Assembly: GCF_000272405.2 (NCBI RefSeq)
Contig: NZ_AJZM02000001.1
Span: 1-20,238, forward strand
Direction: 5' to 3'
DNA length: 20,238 bases
DNA from: Vibrio tasmaniensis 1F-187
GTDB lineage: Bacteria > Pseudomonadota > Gammaproteobacteria > Enterobacterales > Vibrionaceae
Shown here: in pieces, positions 1-7,294 of the stretch
Layout of the letters: every line of letters begins with the position of its first letter
How positions within the stretch are numbered: position 1 is the stretch's first letter
The notes under the pieces: generated by a model
The model's database searches: none
Told to the model about the DNA's origin: nothing
The model's input: the letters and a program-made list of their open reading frames with translations, nothing else
Made by a program: the position numbers and the translations under genes

Positions 1-1
1 A

Positions 2-496
2 TTTAATTACGCAACAAAGCCTCCAGTAACTGCAATTATAGAGCCTGGACGTTCGCAATCTATTATGGTCCGATATTTAGGCGATCCGTCCATTACAGAG
101 TCAAAAGCTTTTCGTATTGCTGTTAAGCAAGTGAAAGTTCAAAGAGCAAGTAGCAACCAAGGGCAAGTGAGTCTGTTACTTCAGTTTAATACGCTTATCA
201 ACGTGCGACCTCAGAACACTGCCTCTCAACTAGAAATTAAAAGTATCGAACCAAATAACAAGAATAACAAATGGGTCCTTGAAGTACTGAACAGCGGTAA
301 TAGTTATGGTCGGTTAACCAATACGACATGGAAAATTTCTGACGGCAAAAAATCAACCTATTTAAAAGGCGTAGAAATCGCCAAACGTATTCCAGGAACT
401 TTAGTTCTTCCCTATTCCACTCGTTTTTTCGAAATGCAGCCACTTGAAAATTACAATGTAGAGACGCTATCGATTGAAATCGAGCAGGATCAGTAG
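2..496 (+). CDS. Periplasmic pilus chaperone, 5'-truncated by the window edge
   Basis: This is the C-terminal part of a PapD-like periplasmic chaperone, which would fold and cap pilus subunits in the periplasm before handing them to the usher. The reading frame is open from base 2, so the ATG at 65 is internal and the real start lies outside the window. About 164 residues remain. The segment PGRSQSIMVRYLGD, then FRIAVKQVKV, then QVSLLLQFNTLINVRP, follows the pattern of the F1-G1 hairpin region of these chaperones: alternating hydrophobic residues before a conserved proline. The rest is a second beta-rich domain. It stops two bases before the next chaperone gene, so the two are co-transcribed. 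The N-terminal signal peptide and the subunit-anchoring Arg/Lys pair cannot be checked here. Confidence 0.8.
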   Translation, partial: FNYATKPPVTAIIEPGRSQSIMVRYLGDPSITESKAFRIAVKQVKVQRASSNQGQVSLLLQFNTLINVRPQNTASQLEIKSIEPNNKNNKWVLEVLNSGNSYGRLTNTTWKISDGKKSTYLKGVEIAKRIPGTLVLPYSTRFFEMQPLENYNVETLSIEIEQDQ

Positions 497-498
497 CA

Positions 499-1185
499 AT
501 GAGACGTTATATTTTTGGTGGGTTCATTTCTTGTTTTCTGTGTGCACAAGCGCTTGGCATAACACTGTTTCCAACCGTCATTGAACTCAATACCGATCAC
601 AGGGCAACATCGCAACTGGTTGTGACTAACAACTCAACGCGGGATCTCCCACTTGAAGCTAACGTTCGTCGTTTGAAATTCTTACCTGATGGTACGTTCC
701 AAACATCAGATCTATCGAGTGAGGTAATGTTTGTGTTTCCACCTGCCGCTATGTTGGCACCCGGTGAACGTCAAGTATTCCGTATACAATGGTTGGGAAA
801 CCGCCAACTCGAAACTTCCCAAAGTTACTTTGTTCGTTTCAGTACCGTAAATATTGGTCAAAACAACGAAAAAATGGACAGTCCTACCAGTTTAACAACC
901 GGTATCAATTTGCAAGTTCACTACAATGCGTTGTTGCACATTCACTCATCCTCGCTAGAGCCTGACGTGAACTTACATATAGATGAACAAGGAAAACTAA
1001 CACTCACTAATTCAGGGTCGCGATTTACCTATACATCGTTACTTCATTTTAAGGGGCTCGAATCTCAGAACCAAAAGGTACATGAGGCTTTAGGTGAACA
1101 GTTTATTCCACCACGCTCGACTATTACTTTGCCTTCTTCTTTAAATTACTTACCAGTAGGCACTTATCATGGATATGAAAACTGA
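499..1185 (+). CDS. Second periplasmic pilus chaperone
   Basis: A 228-residue secreted protein of the pilus-chaperone type. Residues 1-20 form a signal peptide (positively charged start, hydrophobic core, ALG before ITLFP). The mature N-terminus (ITLFPTVIELN, then SQLVVTNNSTRDLPLEANV) is the first immunoglobulin-like domain. LAPGERQVFRIQW followed by SYFVRFSTVNI matches the conserved chaperone core. GINLQVHYNALLHI looks like the alternating G1 strand that donates to subunits, and a shorter second domain follows. The ATG at 499 has an AGGA about nine bases upstream and lies two bases after the preceding chaperone. Its end overlaps the usher start by 17 bases. Two adjacent, dissimilar chaperones suggest that one serves the shaft subunit and one the tip, as in some alternative or archaic chaperone-usher operons; that division of labour is inferred. 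Confidence 0.82.
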   Translation: MRRYIFGGFISCFLCAQALGITLFPTVIELNTDHRATSQLVVTNNSTRDLPLEANVRRLKFLPDGTFQTSDLSSEVMFVFPPAAMLAPGERQVFRIQWLGNRQLETSQSYFVRFSTVNIGQNNEKMDSPTSLTTGINLQVHYNALLHIHSSSLEPDVNLHIDEQGKLTLTNSGSRFTYTSLLHFKGLESQNQKVHEALGEQFIPPRSTITLPSSLNYLPVGTYHGYEN

Positions 1186-3661
1186 AACCTCTCACAAGAT
1201 GTGTCAAGTTTTCTATGTCTTGGGATTAGTACTGTTTTATTGTGCCGCCTTAAGCCCTGTAACTTGGGGCCAGGATATGGTATTGAACCCGACAGGACGC
1301 GACATTCAACTTACCTCTTTACTAAGGATAAGTGACACCATTCTTGGTGAAGCGGATATTATCATTACCGCAAACAACGAAATTCTTTTGCCAAAGGAAA
1401 GTACGCTGTCTCTCCTTTCGTCTGTCGTCACTCAAGAAGGTATTGGTAAGCTCCATGACACGACAGACGATGAGATGCTGTCGCAGCACCACTTTATGAG
1501 CGTAGGGCTGGGACTAAATTTCGACTTTTCTTCGTTGGAATGTATCGTGACGGTTCCGCCAGAATTTAGCTTAACCCAACAACTCTCGATGAACGGCGCA
1601 GATGATTTTTATAACTATGCTGAGCCAAGTCTGTTAAGCGGATACGTTAACGTCGCCCTTTCCACCAATGAGAGCCAATATGTCGATCAAAAATCGTCAA
1701 GGCAAGATCTTTATCGCAGTCAATTCGACTCTGCACTTAACATTGGGTTTTTCAATTTTGAATATGAATCCTATTTAGAAAATGGTTCATCGAAAAAGTC
1801 ACAATATGTGAGAGAAGGAACTCGTCTTAATATTGACTTTGCACAGCAAGGTACACGACTTGTGCTCGGCGATATGTACAACAGTGGCCAATCTTTTCAG
1901 GACAGTACCGATATACTTGGTATTGGCTTAACTCGAGATTTCACACTGATTCCAACCAGAAATGCACGACCACGAGCCAATCAATCATTCACACTTCAAA
2001 GAGCCTCGAATGTCGATGTCTATATAGATGGGATTGCAGTCCAACGACTAACTTTAGGCGCTGGTAGCTACAACCTGAGTGATATACCTCTTGCGCAAGG
2101 TAGTAACGATATTGTACTCGTCATTACCGATCGTTCTGGAAACGAAGAGCGTATCGAGTTTTCTATTGCGACGGGTAACGACTTACTCAATAGCGGTGAG
2201 TTTGAATATAGCATTATGTATGGAGCACCCTCTGAACTCCAAAATGGACAATTAGAATACCTAACCGATGAGCGTATTTTCCATGGTTATGTTGATGTTG
2301 GGATTAACCCTTGGTTAACGTTAGGTACCAACTTTCAAACCCGTGAAGATTTATACCAATATGGTACTACCGCACTCATCGCTTCTAGATGGGGAGTCAC
2401 TGAACTCAATGCTTCACGTAGCGAACATCCTGTATTAGGAAACGGCGATGCTTACAAATTTGCATTCGATGCGGAATTTTCCAGTAAGAATACACTGGCT
2501 CCACAACTGAGTGTTAGTTATGAGTATCTGAGCAACAATTTTACTGGTGTTGCTGGGTTTGACGCCTCCGATAAAGACATCAACTTAACCACTCATTATG
2601 CTTCTGCATTCGGTTCGATTTATCTAAGTCGATCTTTACGTGCCGCCATGACAGTCAATTACCGTTCAGGAATAGACAAAGAGAACGACTATTGGCTAAT
2701 TAGCCCGAGTTTATCGGACGGATTGTTTGATACTCACGCGACTTGGAGTGCCCGTGTTAGCTATCAAGATCACGCCAGTAAAGACGATGACATCAGCACT
2801 ACGCTCACCATAAGTTGGCCTCTTAGCCGACAAACTCGTGTCGTCGGTCGTTACAGTACAGAGCTAAGAGAAGCCGCCTTAGATTACAGCTATCAGAATA
2901 ATATAGGTAACACCGGAGGGATATCGGGGTTTGCGAGTGTCATTACGAATGAAGAAACGGACTCCGATATGGACGCTGGTATTAACTATACGGCAAACCG
3001 TTACGAATTGAGTGCGACCCATGCCTCTCGACTTGACGACATTAGTGGTGACACAAGAAACCACAGTACCGACGTAACCATCAGCAGTGCACTTGCGTTT
3101 GCAGGTTCATCGGTAACGATCGGCAGACCAGTCCGAGAAGCATTTGCTATTGTCAGCAAGCATGAAAGCCTCGCAGAGAATGACGTGGCATTGGACCCAA
3201 CAAAAGACGGAGAGTACGCACGTGTTTACCTTAACGGAGATGCCAGTGCCATGGTTCCTGATCTTGTTGCTTACAATAGCCAAGTCATCGGTTATGAGGT
3301 CGATAACTTACCACCGGGATATGATTTGGGGGATGGTGCTTTTTGGGTTAAACCTGATTACAAGCGGGGCTTCCAACTACAAATTGGTTCCGATGCTGTC
3401 TTAACCGTGATTGGTAAGCTATACGACCGTCAAAGTAACAATCCAATTTCACTTGTCGCTGGTGTAGCACATTACCTTGGTGAAGCTAAACAGTTACCGA
3501 TTGACTTCTTTACCAATCGGAACGGCATATTTGCGATATCTGGGTTAAAGCCAGGGAAATATCAACTGATTCTTGACACTAAAGGACAAGAGTCAGCCGT
3601 CATTACTCTCAGCGAGCGCAGTGACAACTTGATCAGACTAGGAGATGTGTATGTGGATTAA
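1169..3661 (+). CDS. Outer-membrane pilus usher
   Basis: An 830-residue usher, the outer-membrane pore that recruits chaperone-subunit complexes and polymerises and secretes the pilus. It has a signal peptide (residues 1-35, hydrophobic 13-30, cut near TWGQ). The periplasmic N-terminal domain includes LECIVTVPPEF. The diagnostic segment is at about 270-324 (PRANQSFTLQRASNVDVYID, then GAGSYNLSDIPLAQGSNDIV, then VITDRSG), marking the plug and adjacent barrel. A long barrel follows, then a C-terminal portion from about 650 (REAFAIVSKHESL; LPPGYDLGDGAFWVKP), ending in a small carboxypeptidase-regulatory-like beta domain (TNRNGIFAISGLKPGKYQL). The C-terminal domain has no cysteine pair. The ATG at 1169 is preceded by AGTAGG and overlaps the chaperone gene; ATG 1175 is an alternative. 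The clade (archaic/sigma or alternative/alpha) cannot be fixed by eye. Confidence 0.9.
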   Translation: MDMKTETSHKMCQVFYVLGLVLFYCAALSPVTWGQDMVLNPTGRDIQLTSLLRISDTILGEADIIITANNEILLPKESTLSLLSSVVTQEGIGKLHDTTDDEMLSQHHFMSVGLGLNFDFSSLECIVTVPPEFSLTQQLSMNGADDFYNYAEPSLLSGYVNVALSTNESQYVDQKSSRQDLYRSQFDSALNIGFFNFEYESYLENGSSKKSQYVREGTRLNIDFAQQGTRLVLGDMYNSGQSFQDSTDILGIGLTRDFTLIPTRNARPRANQSFTLQRASNVDVYIDGIAVQRLTLGAGSYNLSDIPLAQGSNDIVLVITDRSGNEERIEFSIATGNDLLNSGEFEYSIMYGAPSELQNGQLEYLTDERIFHGYVDVGINPWLTLGTNFQTREDLYQYGTTALIASRWGVTELNASRSEHPVLGNGDAYKFAFDAEFSSKNTLAPQLSVSYEYLSNNFTGVAGFDASDKDINLTTHYASAFGSIYLSRSLRAAMTVNYRSGIDKENDYWLISPSLSDGLFDTHATWSARVSYQDHASKDDDISTTLTISWPLSRQTRVVGRYSTELREAALDYSYQNNIGNTGGISGFASVITNEETDSDMDAGINYTANRYELSATHASRLDDISGDTRNHSTDVTISSALAFAGSSVTIGRPVREAFAIVSKHESLAENDVALDPTKDGEYARVYLNGDASAMVPDLVAYNSQVIGYEVDNLPPGYDLGDGAFWVKPDYKRGFQLQIGSDAVLTVIGKLYDRQSNNPISLVAGVAHYLGEAKQLPIDFFTNRNGIFAISGLKPGKYQLILDTKGQESAVITLSERSDNLIRLGDVYVD

Positions 3662-4532
3662 ACAACTTCGGTGGGGAGGATGGTTCCTCATCGCCATAAA
3701 TTCTGTATCCTCTGTATTAGCATGTGAAGCTAGTGCATTGACGATTCAACCCGTCTCATCCCAGTCGCAATACGACGTTTTCAACACAGGTACTTACGCA
3801 ACAATTAATACTTATAGGATCGATGCGAATATAATTGGCGAAGCCTGCAAATTGAGTTTGGTTTTACAACTTAACGATACCAGTCGGACGTTAAAAGGGG
3901 TAAACCAAGACAAACTCAACTTCGAGTGGAGTGGACAAATGGGTGTACCAATCGCGAATCAGTGGCATTTATCATTAACCGACAGTCAACCTTCGACAAC
4001 CATACAAATGCGTTTCCCAAGCAAACAGTGGCTAGCGTCAGGAACCTACCGGGGGGTTTTAGAAGTGTCGCCCTCTTATACCTCAGACAACCAACAAATA
4101 GAGATCAGCCCTAGCTCACTCCCAGTATCCGTTACCGTGCCACCAGCTGCAAAAGTTCACTTTTATGGGTTAACTCAACAGCATTATGACCTTGATCTAG
4201 GAACATTATATTCAAACAAGATTATTCGTTCTGCACCGAACCTATGGGTGCAAAGTAATACAGCGTATACCATCGTATTGGAATCATCCCATCAAGGGAT
4301 GCTACGTCATGAATCTGATGAGACAAAATGGGATATTCCATACGAACTTTCCCTAGATAACGATAGAGTAAACCTCGGTCAACTTGATGCAAAAATTCAG
4401 CGTATTTCGGCTACGCTCGGTCAACCTATTCCTTTGAGTTTTGTAATTGGGGAAACAGAGAACAAACCGGGAGGAATATATGAAGATACATTACAAATTT
4501 CTATAGAACCTCTCCTTTCACAGCAGCCTTAA
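3651..4532 (+). CDS. Secreted two-domain pilus tip/minor subunit
   Basis: A 293-residue exported protein, last in the pilus operon and overlapping the usher by 11 bases. ATG 3651 is chosen over ATG 3645 because AGGAG at 3640-3644 touches the earlier ATG but lies six bases from the later one. Residues 1-24 are a signal peptide ending VLA. The mature protein starts with Cys, and a second Cys in GEACKLSL could form the usual pilin disulfide. Two beta-rich halves meet around PVSVTVPPAAKVHFYG. The second half ends PGGIYEDTLQISIEP, which resembles the closing strand of spore-coat-U/archaic pilin domains (aGtYtDtvtvti). A two-domain subunit after the usher fits a tip adhesin such as CsuE. That role is inferred; no receptor-binding motif is recognisable. 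Confidence 0.68.
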   Translation: MWIKQLRWGGWFLIAINSVSSVLACEASALTIQPVSSQSQYDVFNTGTYATINTYRIDANIIGEACKLSLVLQLNDTSRTLKGVNQDKLNFEWSGQMGVPIANQWHLSLTDSQPSTTIQMRFPSKQWLASGTYRGVLEVSPSYTSDNQQIEISPSSLPVSVTVPPAAKVHFYGLTQQHYDLDLGTLYSNKIIRSAPNLWVQSNTAYTIVLESSHQGMLRHESDETKWDIPYELSLDNDRVNLGQLDAKIQRISATLGQPIPLSFVIGETENKPGGIYEDTLQISIEPLLSQQP

Positions 4533-4538
4533 ATATGT

Positions 4539-4595
4539 AATTATATAAATCCTGAGATATGCAACGCAATTATATAAAACCTAGTATCATATAAT
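4539..4595 (+). promoter_or_regulatory. Direct repeats and possible promoter before the CsgD-like gene
   Basis: The 95-bp gap after the pilus operon is very AT-rich. It contains two near-identical 15-mers, AATTATATAAATCCT (4539-4553) and AATTATATAAAACCT (4568-4582), which differ at one base and start 29 bp apart. A TATAAT (4590-4595) follows as a possible -10 box, without a convincing -35. The spacing is close to three helical turns, so two copies of one regulator could bind the same face. No known consensus is recognised. The LuxR-type start at 4628 has CGGAG at 4617-4621. Confidence 0.4.
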
Positions 4596-4627
4596 CACAA
4601 CACGATTTGTCAGTTTCGGAGTAAAGT

Positions 4628-5311
4628 ATGCATAACAGTAAAAATAATTTAAAGCACATGCTCCTAATTGGCGACAACGGTATAAATAACCAGTTTATTC
4701 AACGAGAAATAGAGAAATACAGTGACTTTTGTTTTAGTCGTGAATGTATTTCAGGCATTGAACGTTCGAATCATCGCAAGACGTTCGATGTCATTCTCAT
4801 TAGTTACTTACTCTTAGCTGACATCAAAGATGTCTACATCACCTTATCAAAAGTAGAGTCCAACAAATGGGTAATCTATGACGTTCCCTCTGATATTACC
4901 GGACAGAGTATTACCGTAATGCAACTATTCAACATGTTTAATATAAAGGGCATAATCTATCAAGATGCTCCTGTAGAGCACCTTACACGTTGCTTGAAAA
5001 CGGTCTGCGATGACGACCTATGGTTACCGAGGAAGTTAATGTCACATATTTTATCCAATGCGCGCTCCCAAACATTCAAGTCACAGGTAATATTATCTAC
5101 CCTTACAAAAAGAGAAGCTCAAATATTTAAACGAGTTATCAGAGGAGATACAAATTTAGAGATATCAAGTGAACTATTTATTTCAGAAAGTACAGTGAAA
5201 ACACATGTATATAATATATATAAAAAAATAAACGTAACCAACCGAAAAGAAGCAATAAGAAAAGCAAATTTTATCAATAGTTTAGAGACTATTATACAAC
5301 CAGGCATGTAG
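4628..5311 (+). CDS. LuxR-family regulator of the CsgD/VpsT type
   Basis: A 227-residue transcription factor with an N-terminal receiver-like domain (about 10-125) and a C-terminal LuxR/FixJ helix-turn-helix (about 157-212: LTKREAQIFKRVIRG, then ISESTVKTHVYNIYKKINV, then NRKEAI). The receiver looks non-phosphorylatable by my alignment. The strand KTFDVILIS has Ser59 where the phospho-acceptor Asp would sit, and the usual GYLLK lysine is Gln112 (GIIYQ). Residues 132-135 are WLPR, just before the linker to the DNA-binding domain. VpsT of V. cholerae binds c-di-GMP through W[F/L/M][T/S]R at essentially this position, so this is a near match with Pro in the third place. The gene follows the pilus operon on the same strand and probably controls surface attachment or matrix genes; that target is inferred. 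Confidence 0.8.
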   Translation: MHNSKNNLKHMLLIGDNGINNQFIQREIEKYSDFCFSRECISGIERSNHRKTFDVILISYLLLADIKDVYITLSKVESNKWVIYDVPSDITGQSITVMQLFNMFNIKGIIYQDAPVEHLTRCLKTVCDDDLWLPRKLMSHILSNARSQTFKSQVILSTLTKREAQIFKRVIRGDTNLEISSELFISESTVKTHVYNIYKKINVTNRKEAIRKANFINSLETIIQPGM

Positions 5312-5637
5312 TTAATATTTGAGTCACAAATATAGAGACACTGGATTGCAGTTATTTTTACAACAGATCGTATTATAATTTAGGCCCTTGAAGATGTGAG
5401 CTTCTATTATCCCCCCCTCCGTCATAAAATCACAGTTAGACTGAACAACTAGGTTTAAATCCTATCATCAGTGACTTAATTACATTCTGCCCTCTAAGGT
5501 ACGAATAGAATTTTTGAACTCACAAAACATCACTTCTTAAGCCCTCTACTCGCCTAACAGACCGAAGTCAGTTGTAACTGTCAACACTATTAGCTTCTAA
5601 AATATCTAAAGCATAAAGCATCTAAAGCAATTCGGAC
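5312..5637. other. Intergenic region between regulator and cytochrome genes
   Basis: There is no coding potential here. An AT-rich hairpin (ATATTTG/CAAATAT, 5315-5333) follows the regulator stop but lacks a T-run. A TATAAT at 5374-5379 has no well-spaced -35. Two perfect copies of ATCTAAAGCA (5604-5613 and 5620-5629, 16 bp apart) lie just upstream of the cytochrome promoter. Small palindromes occur at 5450-5464 (TAGG..CCTA) and 5569-5580 (CAGTTGTAACTG). None is assigned a function. Confidence 0.4.
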
Positions 5638-5668
5638 TTGAGCTTCCCCTTAGGGTAAGCTTTATTGT
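5638..5668 (+). promoter_or_regulatory. CueR/MerR-type metal-responsive promoter
   Basis: The -35 is TTGAGC (5638-5643) and the -10 is TATTGT (5663-5668), separated by 19 bp. This over-long spacer is the hallmark of promoters activated by MerR-family proteins. A 21-bp dyad fills the spacer (5641-5661): left arm AGCTTCCCCT, central T, right arm AGGGTAAGCT, with nine of ten positions paired. It closely resembles the CueR operator of copA (CTTCCCCTT, then GGAAGGT) as I remember it. No MerR-family gene is in the window, so the activator would act in trans. Copper is the likeliest signal from the half-site sequence; silver/gold or another metal is possible. Confidence 0.72.
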
Positions 5669-5691
5669 TATGTTTTTACCGGAGAAAAAGC

Positions 5692-6006
5692 ATGACTTAC
5701 CGACCCTTCACTTTACTATTACTCGCTCTTTCCCCTAGCCTTCATGCCTCTAATTTTGGCGATCCTGAACTGGGTAAAATGAAGTCACCAAGTTGCATTT
5801 TCTGTCATAACCCCACGGGTGAAACAAGTAACACTGCTTACCCAAAACTTTCTGGCCAAGATTCAACTTACCTCTATAACACAATGAAAGCTTACCAAAA
5901 CGGTGATAGACAAGGCGCTTACGCTGAAATGATGCAAACACAACTGAGTAAACTCAATGATCAAGACTTGAAAGATATTGCGGCTTTTTATGCTTCACAA
6001 CAGTAA
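5692..6006 (+). CDS. Small secreted c-type cytochrome
   Basis: A 104-residue single-haem cytochrome c. ATG 5692 follows CGGAGA (5680-5685). The in-frame TTG at 5665 lies inside the promoter -10 and is rejected. Residues 1-19 form a signal peptide (LLLLALSPSLHA-S). The haem-binding motif is CIFCH at 35-39, and the distal ligand is probably Met80 or Met81 (YAEMMQTQL). The fold continues with LSKLNDQDLKDIAAFYASQ, the standard C-terminal helix of class I cytochromes such as c553/c4-type domains. It would sit in the periplasm and shuttle single electrons. No terminal oxidase or reductase gene is adjacent, so the partner is unknown. The metal-responsive promoter suggests a role in copper stress, perhaps donating or accepting electrons during periplasmic copper redox chemistry; this is inference. 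Confidence 0.88.
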   Translation: MTYRPFTLLLLALSPSLHASNFGDPELGKMKSPSCIFCHNPTGETSNTAYPKLSGQDSTYLYNTMKAYQNGDRQGAYAEMMQTQLSKLNDQDLKDIAAFYASQQ

Positions 6007-6111
6007 TGGATTTCACCTTCATTAGATCAGTCTAAGTTAAATAAACATCACTAAGTCGCCTATACTTCAAGCAAACTCACTGAGCTCATTGAAGGTCGGG
6101 AGAGATATACC

Positions 6112-6139
6112 TTTACACGTATCATCCAACCCTTACAAT
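6112..6139 (+). promoter_or_regulatory. Candidate sigma-70 promoter of the RbgA gene
   Basis: TTTACA (6112-6117) and TACAAT (6134-6139) are separated by 16 bp, each matching the consensus hexamer at five of six positions. The predicted transcript would start near 6146, giving a leader of roughly 27 bases before ATG 6173, with AAGG at 6160-6163 as the ribosome-binding site. Confidence 0.5.
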
Positions 6140-6172
6140 GTGCAGCAAATATATTTATCAAGGTTTATCTCT

Positions 6173-7108
6173 ATGTCTATTCAATGGTTTCCGGGTCACA
6201 TGCATAAAGCCCGTAAAGAAATCGAAGAAGTTATCCCACAGGTTGATGTGATCATCGAAGTACTGGACGCTCGTATCCCGTTCAGTAGTGAAAACCCAAT
6301 GATCTCTTCACTGCGCGGCGATAAGCCTTGTGTAAAAGTGTTGAACAAGCGCGATCTTGCGGATCCTGAGCTTACTGAGCGTTGGATTGAGCACTTCGAG
6401 AAAGAGCAAGGCGTTAAAGCGATTGCGATTACTACTAGCGCTAAAGAAGAAGTTAACCACGTTATGGAGCTCGTGCGTAAGTTAGCACCGCACCGTGAAC
6501 AGATGGGTAAGAACATTCGTACAATGATCATGGGCATCCCGAACGTGGGTAAATCGACCATCATCAACTGTTTAGCGGGACGTACGATCGCGGTTACTGG
6601 TAACCAACCTGCGGTAACTCGTCGTCAACAACGTATCAATCTACAAAATGGCGTGATCCTTTCAGATACTCCTGGAATCCTATGGCCTAAAGTAGAAAAC
6701 CCACACAGTGGCTTCCGCTTGGCTGCAACAGGCGCTGTAAAAGATACGGCAATGGAATACGATGAAGTGGCATTCTACACAGTCGAGTACCTTGCAAAGC
6801 AATACCCTAACCTTTTGCAAGAACGCTACCAAATTGAAGAGCTACCAGAGTCTGACATCGAATTGATGGAAGCGATTGGTCGTAAGCGTGGCGCACTTCG
6901 TGCTGGTGGTCATATCGACATTCACAAATGTTCGGAAATCCTACTTCACGAACTGCGTAATGGTACTTTAGGTAAAGTAACGTTAGAGCTACCAGAAATG
7001 ATCACACAAGAACTGATCGAAGTTGAAGAAGCGGCTGCGCTGAAAGCCGCACAACAGATTAAGAAAAAAGAAGAGCGTCGTAAGCGTTACTTGAAGAACA
7101 AGCGTTAA
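6173..7108 (+). CDS. ylqF: Ribosome biogenesis GTPase YlqF/RbgA
   Basis: A 311-residue circularly permuted GTPase that assists late assembly of the 50S ribosomal subunit. The motif order is the permuted one: G4 NKRD (58-61), G5 TTSA (87-90), G1 GIPNVGKST (121-129), then G3 DTPG (165-168). The N-terminus IQWFPGHMHKARKEI is the family signature. The C-terminal portion is helical and ends in a very basic tail (KKKEERRKRYLKNKR), consistent with rRNA contact. The ATG at 6173 is chosen because the family starts at the FPGHM region and AAGG lies nine bases upstream. The longer reading from TTG 6089 adds an unrelated 28-residue extension that overlaps the candidate promoter. The gene is monocistronic and faces a convergent acetyltransferase gene. 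Confidence 0.95.
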   Translation: MSIQWFPGHMHKARKEIEEVIPQVDVIIEVLDARIPFSSENPMISSLRGDKPCVKVLNKRDLADPELTERWIEHFEKEQGVKAIAITTSAKEEVNHVMELVRKLAPHREQMGKNIRTMIMGIPNVGKSTIINCLAGRTIAVTGNQPAVTRRQQRINLQNGVILSDTPGILWPKVENPHSGFRLAATGAVKDTAMEYDEVAFYTVEYLAKQYPNLLQERYQIEELPESDIELMEAIGRKRGALRAGGHIDIHKCSEILLHELRNGTLGKVTLELPEMITQELIEVEEAAALKAAQQIKKKEERRKRYLKNKR

Positions 7109-7181
7109 TCTCTCTTCGTTTTATGAAAAAAATCACATGGTGCGACTAAACGCCAAATAATTGAAGCGTCTATTCTAATCA

Positions 7182-7217
7182 AAAAAGCCCCGAACAATTT
7201 AATGCTCGGGGCTTTTT
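7182..7217. terminator. Bidirectional rho-independent terminator
   Basis: Stem AAAAAGCCCCGA (7182-7193) pairs perfectly with TCGGGGCTTTTT (7206-7217), with a 12-base loop. The T-run on one side and A-run on the other let it work for the GTPase gene on the + strand and the acetyltransferase gene on the - strand. Confidence 0.92.
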
Positions 7218-7294
7218 GGTTTGTTCTTCAGCTTTAAAGCAACTTCAGTAAGAGGCAGCTGTTGAGCAAGGAACCATTATTCAACTTGAAGTGA

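Noticed and set aside
3720..3728. Lipobox-like VLAC at the signal-peptide end of the pilus tip protein
   Set aside because: Leu at -2 is unusual for a lipobox, and the Cys has a likely disulfide partner as in pilins, so signal peptidase I cleavage is more likely.
5665..5691. TTG as an upstream start of the cytochrome gene
   Set aside because: It overlaps the -10 of the promoter; the ATG at 5692 has a good Shine-Dalgarno and begins a clean signal peptide.
6065..6094. CTTCAA/TTGAAG inverted repeat as a terminator of the cytochrome gene
   Set aside because: Six-bp AT-rich stem, 18-base loop and no T-run; too weak to call.
6196..6567. 123-codon open frame on the minus strand inside the RbgA gene
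   Set aside because: It is antisense to a fully conserved GTPase coding region, has no family resemblance and no ribosome-binding site; treated as a codon-bias shadow.
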